Source of the DNA: Cryobacterium cheniae
Lineage (GTDB): Bacteria > Actinomycetota > Actinomycetes > Actinomycetales > Microbacteriaceae
DNA length: 43,465 nucleotides
Assembly: GCF_004403395.1 (NCBI RefSeq)
Contig: NZ_SOGN01000015.1
Span: forward strand, 531-43,995
Direction: 5' to 3'
Shown here: positions 33,951 to 40,596 of the stretch, piece after piece
Numbering within the stretch: position 1 is the stretch's first letter
Layout of the letters: every line of letters begins with the position of its first letter
Notes under the pieces: model-generated
Seen by the model: only the letters and a program-made list of their open reading frames with translations
Database searches by the model: none
What the model was told of the DNA's origin: nothing
Translations under genes and position numbers: made by a program

Positions 33951-34652
33951 CTATTCTTTTTTGGCCGCAGGCTCAATAAGGGAAGGATCCCCAGGATCGA
34001 GCGTGCGGACATTGTTCACAGTGCGGGCTACTGGGAACGCCGTCACAGTCCTGGCGACAGCCACGGAGCTGCGGTCAAGCATTGAGAGGACTTCTTCCTT
34101 GTCGGTGATCTTCTCCGGGCGCAGCCATTGGTCCCACACGTCCGGGGTCAAGAACACTGGCATCCGGTCGTGGATCTCACCGGACGCGTCGCGCGCCGCG
34201 CGGGTGATGATCGTGAACGAGATCTTCCACACGTCTCCCTCCTGACGGGCCGCGTACAGGCCGGCCGCCGCCAGCACATCGCCGTCACTGTGGATGAAGT
34301 AGGGCTGTTTGCCATCGTCCATCTGTTGCCACTCGTAGTAACCGGCCATGGGCACCAGGCACCGTTGGCTGGCAAACGCGCTGCGGAACATGCCGTTACT
34401 GGCCACAGATTCCAGGCGTGCATTGATCGGGGCAGGACCACCCGGCTTCGCCCAACCAGGCTTCAACCCCCACGATGCCAAATCCACGTCCCGCTGCAGT
34501 GTTTCGTCGTGGATACACTCGCGCACGATCGGCGCGGGATCCGTGGGGGCAACACTGTACGAGGGCTTCCAGTCGGCGGCGTTGTCGCCGGTGGCGTCGA
34601 AGACGCTCAGCAGCTCATCGGTGGTGCTGGGAACCACGAATCTGCCGCACAT
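33951..34652 (-). CDS. SRAP/YedK-HMCES-like DNA-protein crosslink protein
   Basis: The 233-residue protein begins MCGRFV. The Cys2 would become the N-terminal nucleophile after Met removal and bind abasic sites in single-stranded DNA as a thiazolidine. The conserved PINARLES (Asn77, Glu81), CLVPMAGYYEW (Glu107) and IHDRMPVFL (His161) are all present. The family protects abasic sites at forks and is often found next to mobile or SOS genes. It is followed on the same strand by the small zinc-ribbon genes upstream. Confidence 0.9.
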   Translation of the reverse strand: MCGRFVVPSTTDELLSVFDATGDNAADWKPSYSVAPTDPAPIVRECIHDETLQRDVDLASWGLKPGWAKPGGPAPINARLESVASNGMFRSAFASQRCLVPMAGYYEWQQMDDGKQPYFIHSDGDVLAAAGLYAARQEGDVWKISFTIITRAARDASGEIHDRMPVFLTPDVWDQWLRPEKITDKEEVLSMLDRSSVAVARTVTAFPVARTVNNVRTLDPGDPSLIEPAAKKE

Positions 34653-34733
34653 GCTGTTGAAGCTACCGCTCCCCCGACCTCACCAGCAATGGAATCAACC
34701 CGTTGCCCTCTGGGCCAGCCGGGAAGAGGTACG

Positions 34734-34850
34734 TCAGACGAGTCGAACGACACTGCACTCCGGGCAGCACCAGTAGGGGCCGTCATCGGTGCCCTCGATC
34801 ACCATGCGTACCAAGCATCGTTCGCAGTTCGGCACACCAAGGTCGTCCAT
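34734..34850 (-). CDS. tiny zinc-ribbon protein (38 aa)
   Basis: The sequence is MDDLGVPNCERCLVRMVIEG followed by TDDGPYWCCPECSVVRLV. It has the same CERC...CPEC plan as the 27073 protein, with about 60 percent similarity over the core. It is 80 bases upstream of the SRAP gene, on the same strand. The ATG at 34850 is chosen because the upstream codons are not like the relatives. Confidence 0.6.
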   Translation of the reverse strand: MDDLGVPNCERCLVRMVIEGTDDGPYWCCPECSVVRLV

Positions 34851-34876
34851 GTCGGCCACACTACGCCGGGCACCGC

Positions 34877-35113
34877 TTAGGGCGCCCTCGATGAATCCGG
34901 TCCGTCCCCGGGCAGGGCGCCCTCTCGACACGGTTCGGCCAGAATCTCCGACACCGCTCCCCCGGGCCCGTCGGGCTCAATCCTGTTGACCAGGTCGCCC
35001 GAACGACAGCGACACTCGGCACGAATCGTTCCGGTGGGCGGCCTCGAGATGAGGCAGTGCTCACAGTCGGGTGGCACTGCCAGGTCATCCGAGCCCTGGA
35101 CGGCACAGAGCAC
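34877..35113 (-). CDS. third member of the zinc-ribbon family, degenerate
   Basis: The core DDLAVPPDCEHCLISRPPTG followed by TIRAECRCRSGDLVNRI aligns with the two other tiny zinc ribbons, but the last Cys is replaced by Gly (RCRSGDLV against RCPSCDLV). A longer acidic tail (EPDGPGGAVSEILAEPC...) follows. The start GTG at 35113 is the only reasonable one near the conserved core. The protein may bind metal weakly or be decaying. Confidence 0.45.
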   Translation of the reverse strand: MLCAVQGSDDLAVPPDCEHCLISRPPTGTIRAECRCRSGDLVNRIEPDGPGGAVSEILAEPCREGALPGDGPDSSRAP

Positions 35114-35167
35114 CCCGCCACACGGCGAGTTCCACGCTCTCCGAGACGAGCGGCCGTTTCGTATTTT

Positions 35168-35216
35168 CGTTATCGTTATCGTTATTTCGTTCACGTATTG
35201 CGTTGCCAGTGATACG
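35168..35216 (+). promoter_or_regulatory. direct repeats and inverted repeat before the coiled-coil gene
   Basis: Three tandem CGTTAT units (35168-35185) are followed by TTCGTT and by CGTAT (35194-35198) paired with ATACG (35212-35216). The region is A+T-rich and ends 9 bases before the ATG. It is a probable autoregulatory operator or partition-like site. Confidence 0.45.
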
Positions 35217-35224
35217 ATATTGGT

Positions 35225-36286
35225 ATGAGCATTCCTGAAGTCACCGACGTGCGCACCTGCGGTTTCCCCGGCTGCGACGAGCCCGTGGACGCCACGGCCG
35301 GTGTCGGCCGGCCCGCCGGCTACTGCGTCAATCCCGCTCACAACCGCGCCGCTGCGTGGCGGGCCCGCCGCGCCGAGTCCGGACGGGTCGAGCGCGCCGT
35401 CGAGGACGACAAGCTCCCCGTTGATGCGGCACGGCAGCGGGCGAGCGTGCTGCGGTCCCAGGTCGCCGGGATGGTCGAGCACCTGCAGCAGCAGCTGGTG
35501 GTCCTCGTCGACGAGCTCCGCACCGTCGCGGACCCGGACGCAGCCGAAGCACAGATCGAGGCCGTCACCTCTGACGCGGCCGAGCAGGTCGCCACGGCAG
35601 CCGCCCGCGCCAACCGCGCCGAGACCGCCACCCGCAAGGCCGATGCCGAGCGCGCCGAAGCCGACGCGGCAGCCGAGGAATCAGCGGCCCTGGTCGACGA
35701 GCTCCGCACGACCCTGGCCGCGCTCGAGCAGCGAGCCGCCACCCTCGAGAGCGACCTGGTCACTGCGGGAGAGGACAATGCACGGGCGACCGCCGAGATC
35801 ACCGCCCTCACAGACCAGGTGGCCACTCTGAGCATCGAGAACGCGGCCACGACCGCACAGCTCACCGAGGCCCGGGAGCTCGTCGCGGCGGCCACAACGG
35901 CCAAGGACGAGGCACTGGCGGCCGCGCGCGACGCGATCGCGCAGGCCGCCGCCGCGGCCAGCCGCTCGGAGCGGGCCGAGACGGATGCTGCGAGCACCCG
36001 GGACCTGCTCGATCAGGCCCGGACGGAGCGCGAGAGCGCCCGGGCGGAAGCGCTCGTTCTCACCGGGCGCCTGGCCACAGTCAGCAGTGAACGAGACAGC
36101 GCCACGGCCGAGGCCGGCAGGGAGCGTTCCTACGCCGAGCAGCGCGTCACCGACGTGCGGGCCGCCCTCGAGCAGCAACTCACCCAGCTACGCGCCGACC
36201 TCGACCAAGCACGCACCAGTGAACGCGAACAGCGCACCCGCGCCGACCGCGCCGAAGCACAGGCGCCACGCCCCAAGCAGAAGTAG
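35225..36286 (+). CDS. zinc-finger and long coiled-coil plasmid protein
   Basis: The 353-residue protein has an N-terminal metal knuckle (C12-x4-C17-x16-C34-x4-H39: RTCGFPGCDE, RPAGYCVNPAH). From about 60 on there is an almost continuous Ala/Glu/Arg-rich coiled coil up to the C-terminus. It has the build of plasmid KfrA-like proteins (DNA-binding head plus long coil) but with a zinc knuckle instead of a helix-turn-helix. It may help partition or structure plasmid DNA (inference). The gene is divergent from the zinc-ribbon genes and convergent with the ParA operon. Confidence 0.7.
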   Translation: MSIPEVTDVRTCGFPGCDEPVDATAGVGRPAGYCVNPAHNRAAAWRARRAESGRVERAVEDDKLPVDAARQRASVLRSQVAGMVEHLQQQLVVLVDELRTVADPDAAEAQIEAVTSDAAEQVATAAARANRAETATRKADAERAEADAAAEESAALVDELRTTLAALEQRAATLESDLVTAGEDNARATAEITALTDQVATLSIENAATTAQLTEARELVAAATTAKDEALAAARDAIAQAAAAASRSERAETDAASTRDLLDQARTERESARAEALVLTGRLATVSSERDSATAEAGRERSYAEQRVTDVRAALEQQLTQLRADLDQARTSEREQRTRADRAEAQAPRPKQK

Positions 36287-36426
36287 AACGCCGGCCCACT
36301 CCCCCGGCCCGCGTCTCGGCGGGGCCCTATTGGGCGCGTGACTAGGTCATCCACGGCGCTGAGCGGGCGCGTTCGTCGGCTGGCTACGTATGTTCTACGC
36401 CGTTGAACCACTCGCCTGAGGGTGAA

Positions 36427-37014
36427 TCAGTCAGTCGGGTTGAGGTGCAACCGGAGTGCCTCGGCGACCAATGCTGATCGTGATGGGGCGCCTAGGTTGA
36501 GGACCTTTGCATCGAGCCACTCACGCTGTTCGCTGCTGAGCCGTAGATTCATTTGGATCCCGGCGGTTCCACGCCGACGCCGTGCGCGAGTGGGCATTGC
36601 TTTGCCCTGAATGAGTGGCGCAGCAGGTGCAAACTCGGCAGCCAATTGGGTATCCGTTACGTTGTCGAAGGCTTCGACGAGCAAGTCTGTGTAGGTGACA
36701 CGCCGTTCCAAGGCTGCTTCACGAGCGCGCTCGAGAGTCGATGGGGCTAGGTACACGCCGATGGTGGCGACCCCTCCCCCACCGTTGTTTTGCGCGGTAG
36801 CTCGGGGCTTCGTTGGCTTGTGCGGATCCGGTGCCGCACCTTGTTCTGGCACTATCTCCGTTTGTGGTTCCGTTTCCTGCACCACGGCGGCTGCCGTGGA
36901 CGTGCGGGGTGGGAGTATTCCGGCTAGGCCGGCGGCACGGTCTCGTGGTTCTTCCTTGTTTGTCTTTGGGGTGCTGAAGCTACTTCCAACGCTTGTGCGT
37001 TTGATCATGTTCAC
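36427..37014 (-). CDS. partition partner with two ribbon-helix-helix modules
   Basis: The 195-residue protein has a disordered basic/Pro-rich N-terminus (1-80). Two strand-helix-helix units follow: ATIGVYLAPSTLERAREAAL...YTDLLVEAFDNV (82-119) and IQMNLRLSSEQREWLDAKVL...RSALVAEALRLHL (152-191). Ribbon-helix-helix proteins act as centromere-binding proteins in ParA-type partition systems. Having both units in one chain would let it fold as a pseudo-dimer. The GTG overlaps the parA stop by 4 bases; an ATG two codons on is the alternative start. Confidence 0.75.
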   Translation of the reverse strand: MNMIKRTSVGSSFSTPKTNKEEPRDRAAGLAGILPPRTSTAAAVVQETEPQTEIVPEQGAAPDPHKPTKPRATAQNNGGGGVATIGVYLAPSTLERAREAALERRVTYTDLLVEAFDNVTDTQLAAEFAPAAPLIQGKAMPTRARRRRGTAGIQMNLRLSSEQREWLDAKVLNLGAPSRSALVAEALRLHLNPTD

Positions 37015-37904
37015 GCGACTTCAACCTCGTTCTGAATCTGCCCGAGAACGGTGAGGATTTCGCGGGTGAGGTTCTCGTAGTCCTCGGCGAGGCCGCTCGC
37101 ATCGCGCACGAACAATCCGTCCGCGGGCTTTTCCTTAGCTTTGAGCGCGGTCAGACGTGCTGCTCTGTCGTCTTTTGCTGCCTGTTCTAGCTCATGGATC
37201 AATAGTCCTCGGCTACGTGCGTCGACGGCCGCGCTGTCTAGGTGGCGGATACGCGTTTCGAATACCGGCGCGACCCCGCCCAGCAGGTCGGTCAGGGCTG
37301 CGCGAACGTCTCTTTCGAGTCGGACCGAGCGTGATCCGACCGCAAACAGCACGACGCCTGCAAGACGAAGCTGAGGGTTTCGGGTTGCTACGTTCTGGAA
37401 TCTCTCGGCAACCCGGGCCACGCCATCGATGCTGGCTTCATCGGATCGGGTAGGTATAACAACGGAGGTCGCGACGGCAAGGGCGCCTTCGGCGATCACT
37501 CGGTCCCCCGGCGGGGTGTCGAGCAGGATGAGGTCGTACTCCCCCGCGATGGCTCCAAGGGTGCGCTCGAGTTGCACTCCGAAGTCGCCGGCCCCGCGCT
37601 GCTGCCAAGAGAAGTTGAGTCCGGCGATGTCCCCCACGGCTGGTCCGCCTGGCACGACGTCGAGATTGGGGCGGATGTCTTTGAGGACGGGCAGGCTGCC
37701 GCCGGTTGCGAAGGCGTTGAAGAGCGCCTGGCCGTCGGAGGGTGGGAATCCAAGGTCGCGTGCGATGTTCCCCTGGGGGTCGAGGTCCACGATGAGGGTT
37801 CGCACTCCAGCCGCAGCGGCAAGGCCGCCGACGTTGGCAACGAGGCTCGTCTTTCCGACCCCGCCCTTGCCCTGCTCGATGGCGACAGTTCGTGCAATAG
37901 CCAT
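37011..37904 (-). CDS. parA: ParA-family partition ATPase
   Basis: The 297-residue ATPase has the deviant Walker A GKGGVGKTS (about 12-20), VDLDPQGNIARDLGF (Walker A-prime), DLILLDTPPG (Walker B) and the VVIPTRSDEASIDG stretch. ParA binds DNA non-specifically in its ATP form and moves plasmid copies apart with a centromere-binding protein. I start at the ATG at 37904, with AAGGAG 8 bases upstream; 23 extra codons upstream in the frame are not part of the family. It is first in an operon with the ribbon-helix-helix protein. The strong palindrome upstream is the likely parS and autorepression site. Confidence 0.9.
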   Translation of the reverse strand: MAIARTVAIEQGKGGVGKTSLVANVGGLAAAAGVRTLIVDLDPQGNIARDLGFPPSDGQALFNAFATGGSLPVLKDIRPNLDVVPGGPAVGDIAGLNFSWQQRGAGDFGVQLERTLGAIAGEYDLILLDTPPGDRVIAEGALAVATSVVIPTRSDEASIDGVARVAERFQNVATRNPQLRLAGVVLFAVGSRSVRLERDVRAALTDLLGGVAPVFETRIRHLDSAAVDARSRGLLIHELEQAAKDDRAARLTALKAKEKPADGLFVRDASGLAEDYENLTREILTVLGQIQNEVEVA

Positions 37905-38025
37905 TGCTGTACTCCTTATTGTGTGGACTGCTACAGCCCTCATTGAGAGCGTAGTCGCTACAGGTGCAGACATCTCCGCAACACGCCCAATACCTGTTAG
38001 TGCAATACGTTACACGTTTAGTCGT

Positions 38026-38051
38026 GCACTACGTATCGCTATACGTAGTGC
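38026..38051. promoter_or_regulatory. probable centromere (parS) palindrome
   Basis: Two perfect 11-base arms, GCACTACGTAT and ATACGTAGTGC, lie around a 4-base centre, in an A+T-rich block 120-150 bases upstream of parA. Related half-sites (GTGCAATACG at about 38000, TACGTA elements) are next to it. This is typical of partition sites that also repress the parA promoter. Confidence 0.7.
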
Positions 38052-38197
38052 TATAACATCTACTATACCTATCGCCAATACTCGCCGGGGAGTGGGAGGG
38101 AGTACCCCTGGCCGCGACAACGGCCGGTGTCATGGCAGTGACGTCCAGGTGGGCTGCTCAACGAGTTTCCGCAGTCGGCCCACACCAGTGGGGGAGT

Positions 38198-38217
38198 GTG
38201 AGGGGGACACCCCTCAC
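38198..38217 (-). terminator. terminator of the DUF3846 gene
   Basis: A perfect GTGAGGGG/CCCCTCAC hairpin with a 4-base loop lies just after the DUF3846 stop. A variant of the same hairpin follows the DUF3560 gene at 38989. Confidence 0.55.
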
Positions 38218-38252
38218 CGGCCGGCCCTCCCGGGGCCAGCCGGTGCTTGCGG

Positions 38253-38672
38253 CTAGATGTTACGGAGCATGCTCACCACGGTGGGGAACGGGGACAGGCT
38301 CTCCACGAGGGCGTCGACGGTCCCGGCGTCGGGCTTCTGCGCGAGAGACTCTTGGATTCGGGCGAGCTGGTCGTCGGTGAGGCCGACGGTTTCACCGTCC
38401 CGGGTGACGCTGACGGCGATGGCGGTGCCGAAGATGACCGTGCGGGAGCCGAGTCGGTGGGTGAGGACGGTCGCGGGCAGGTTCAGGGTTGACCCGTTGA
38501 TGAGGCCTTCATCATCGACGAAGAGGTCGATGTCGTCCTCCAGGCCGACGACGTCGAACATCCGGCAGCCGATGGCGGCGATGATGTCCGCCCCGATGCT
38601 GGCCTCGTTCACGTCCAGGGTGGTGATGGTTTCGGTCGGGTTGATCTTGACGCTGCGGATGTTGGTGGTCAT
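38253..38672 (-). CDS. DUF3846-family plasmid protein (139 aa)
   Basis: The protein MTTNIRSVKINPTETITTLD... has the DUF3846 pattern GADIIAAIGCRMFDVVGLEDDIDLFVDDEGL followed by RLGSRTVIFGTAIAVSV. The domain is typical of plasmid and phage backbones; its activity is not known. The ATG at 38672 follows GGAGAGAGAACCC, a ribosome binding site shared with the ParB gene. The long frame upstream crosses the structured leader and is not coding. The leader copy A lies 79 bases upstream. Confidence 0.85.
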   Translation of the reverse strand: MTTNIRSVKINPTETITTLDVNEASIGADIIAAIGCRMFDVVGLEDDIDLFVDDEGLINGSTLNLPATVLTHRLGSRTVIFGTAIAVSVTRDGETVGLTDDQLARIQESLAQKPDAGTVDALVESLSPFPTVVSMLRNI

Positions 38673-38750
38673 GGGGTTCTCTCTCCAAGGTTGGTGAGGT
38701 GCGCGGGGTCCCGAGCTCTCTCGTGGGCAGTGGTTGTGTTGTCGTCCACC

Positions 38751-38910
38751 GTTTTTCTGCCCTTGGTGGCAAGAGAAATCGATTGAGAGCGGGAGTGCCG
38801 GAGTGCCCGCAGTCTCGTGCGAAATAAGGGAGCCTGCGACCGCGTGCGAGAGTGCGGGTGACGCAGGCACGCAAGCGAACTACGATGATTGGCCACCAAG
38901 GGAAGAAATG
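38751..38910 (-). promoter_or_regulatory. structured leader copy A (putative cis-acting RNA)
   Basis: The outer arms CCCTTGGTGGC (38760-38770) and GCCACCAAGGG (38892-38902) pair perfectly over 11 bp. Internal blocks AGAAATCGATTGAGAGCG and ACGCAGGCACG...AAGCGAACTACG match copies B and C. The stem sequence differs from the other copies but stays complementary. It lies in the 5' leader of the DUF3846 gene on the minus strand. Confidence 0.65.
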
Positions 38911-38988
38911 TTTTGAAAGAGTCAGGCCGGCGCAGCCGGCTCCGTGTGGGTGCGGCCTCCAGGCCGGATTCACCTGGTGGGGGAGTGC

Positions 38989-39035
38989 GAGGGGGCAACA
39001 TCCCCCTCACGGCGGCCGGCCCCAGGGTGGGCCGG
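38989..39035 (-). terminator. terminator region of the DUF3560 gene
   Basis: GAGGGGG/CCCCCTC (38989-38995 and 39002-39008) is followed by GGCCGGCCC/GGGCCGGCC (about 39014-39035). The first hairpin repeats the element after the DUF3846 gene. Confidence 0.5.
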
Positions 39036-39047
39036 CCTACGCGGCAG

Positions 39048-39983
39048 TTATTCGGGCCGCTGGTGCTGCTGGATCTCCGCATACGGGGCGGTATCGGTCC
39101 ACGTGTACCCGGTGCTGACACTGACCGTTTTGGGGTTGGCGCGGACGACTTCGCGCCACTGGCCGCGGATCTTCACCCGGTCACCCTTCTTGACGGTGCT
39201 GCGGTCGTAGCCGGTGGCCGTTCCGCTCTCGATCTGGGCGGCGCGCACGGCTTCCCAGTACGCGATCTGGTCGCGCTTTTCAGCGAGGTTCGGTGCGAGG
39301 TGGTCTGCTCGGGCCTGCATCTGGGCGTCGGTGGCGTCGACGTAGCCTTGTGCGGCGTCGTAGCGCGGGGCGATGACGCGTCGTTCTAACTTGCGGAGCT
39401 CGGCCCCCAGAGTGTCGATGCGGTTGGCCACCGTGACGGGCCGGTAGCGGGCGTCGGTGGTGTGGGTGGCGGCGTCGGCTCGCGCCTGGGCGTGGGTGGC
39501 GTCGACGCTGGCTTCAACTGATTTACGCATGGCGTTATCTGCTTTGGTGATCGCGTTGCGGTGGCGTCCTTCGGAGTGGTGGCCGACTTTGATCGGTTCT
39601 CCTCCTTCGGGCAGGCGGTCAAGCGCGCTCCGGGCGCGGGTCCACGCGTCGTCGCTTGCGGTGGCCTTCCGGTCGGCTTTGGCGGCCAGGGCGTCGACCC
39701 GGTCGGATTGACGCTCGATCTTTCCGGCCTCGACCTCGGCGGTCGTGCGTCGCGTGCTGTCGATGTCGGTTTCGACCTCGAATCCGGCCGCTTCCAAGGC
39801 CTCCTGGGTGCGGGTGATGGTGTGGAGCTTAGGGAGGCGGTCGCGGGACTGGGGCACGAACCAGGCGCCGATGCTGCGCCCCCAACGCCAACCAACGGTC
39901 CTGAGGACTTCGGCGGTTCCGTCGCCTTTACTGGTGCCGTCGATCATGGTTCCGGCTGCGTGGCTGTGGGTGATGGTGAGCAT
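39048..39983 (-). CDS. DUF3560-domain plasmid protein
   Basis: The 311-residue protein starts MLTITHSHAAGTMIDGTSKG and has the DUF3560 pattern TAEVLRTVGWRWGRSIGAWFVPQSRDR. A helical region (about 80-210) and a conserved end with KKGDRVKIRGQWREVVRANPKTVSV follow; the end looks like a small beta-barrel. The domain is frequent on actinobacterial plasmids. Its function is not known. The ATG at 39983 has GAGGG upstream. It is 14 bases downstream of the Cys-rich small gene and shares its leader. Confidence 0.85.
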   Translation of the reverse strand: MLTITHSHAAGTMIDGTSKGDGTAEVLRTVGWRWGRSIGAWFVPQSRDRLPKLHTITRTQEALEAAGFEVETDIDSTRRTTAEVEAGKIERQSDRVDALAAKADRKATASDDAWTRARSALDRLPEGGEPIKVGHHSEGRHRNAITKADNAMRKSVEASVDATHAQARADAATHTTDARYRPVTVANRIDTLGAELRKLERRVIAPRYDAAQGYVDATDAQMQARADHLAPNLAEKRDQIAYWEAVRAAQIESGTATGYDRSTVKKGDRVKIRGQWREVVRANPKTVSVSTGYTWTDTAPYAEIQQHQRPE

Positions 39984-39997
39984 GTTTTTTCCCTCGT

Positions 39998-40150
39998 TTA
40001 TGCGAAGCTGTCGGCGTAGCGGGTCGCGGTGCAGGTTTCTCCGGGCTGGGTATCTACGGCCCCTTCCGAGGTGCACCCGCTGCAGCCGCACCCGTCCGCG
40101 TAGCGCTCCCTCGGGTAGGTGTTCTCGCACGGGCAATCGGACTCAGCCAT
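39998..40150 (-). CDS. small Cys-rich protein (50 aa)
   Basis: The sequence is MAESDCPCENTYPRERYADG followed by CGCSGCTSEG and a tail with one more Cys. Four to six Cys residues suggest a metal site. The ATG at 40150 has GAGG and the conserved AGAGAACCC motif before it. Leader copy B ends about 26 bases upstream. It probably forms an operon with DUF3560. The family is not recognised. Confidence 0.65.
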   Translation of the reverse strand: MAESDCPCENTYPRERYADGCGCSGCTSEGAVDTQPGETCTATRYADSFA

Positions 40151-40175
40151 GGGTTCTCTTTCCTCGTGGACAACT

Positions 40176-40331
40176 GTTTTTTTGCCTGTCTGGCAAAAGA
40201 AATCGATAGCGACCGGGAGTGCCGAAGTGCCTGCAGTGTTGGGCGAAATAAGCCCGCAGGGCGCGTCCGGCACTGCGGGTGACGCAGGCACGGGAGGGAG
40301 CTACGGTGAACCGCCAGAAAGGACAAAAATG
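40176..40331 (-). promoter_or_regulatory. structured leader copy B (putative cis-acting RNA)
   Basis: The outer arms GCCTGTCTGGC (40184-40194) and GCCAGAAAGG (40313-40322) pair with one mismatch, and T7/A5 tracts extend them. The left arm can alternatively fold locally as TTTTGCC-AGACA-GGCAAAA on the minus strand. The internal blocks AGAAATCGAT and GACGCAGGCACG match copies A and C. Confidence 0.65.
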
Positions 40332-40393
40332 CCCGGCAATCAGTGCCGCGAAGCGGCTCCATATAGCTTCTGACGGCTTGGCCGTCTTGCTTT

Positions 40394-40411
40394 CAGAGTG
40401 ATATCACTCTG
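40394..40411. repeat. 18-bp perfect palindrome
   Basis: CAGAGTGATATCACTCTG is identical to its reverse complement. It stands about 60 bases outside leader B and about 135 bases beyond the ParB terminator, in a gene-free gap (40332-40545). This suggests a protein binding site. Confidence 0.75.
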
Positions 40412-40545
40412 ATATCTCCGTGCCGCGTAGCGGCTCCCCTGGGGGATGGGTACGGCGGCTGCGCCGCTGTTCCTTCACGGCCCGAAGGGACAGGTGCCTG
40501 GTTGTTTTTAGGCTCTGGCTTCCGTGCCGGAGTCTGGAAACAGAA

Positions 40546-40587
40546 AAGCCCCGGCGTGACAGTGGGGGGACTGTCACGCCGGGGCTT
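40546..40587 (-). terminator. strong intrinsic terminator of the ParB-family gene
   Basis: An 18-bp perfect stem (40546-40563 with 40570-40587) has a 6-base loop and is followed on the minus strand by TTTTCTG. It lies 10 bases after the ParB stop codon. Confidence 0.9.
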
Positions 40588-40596
40588 GGGGCGAGG

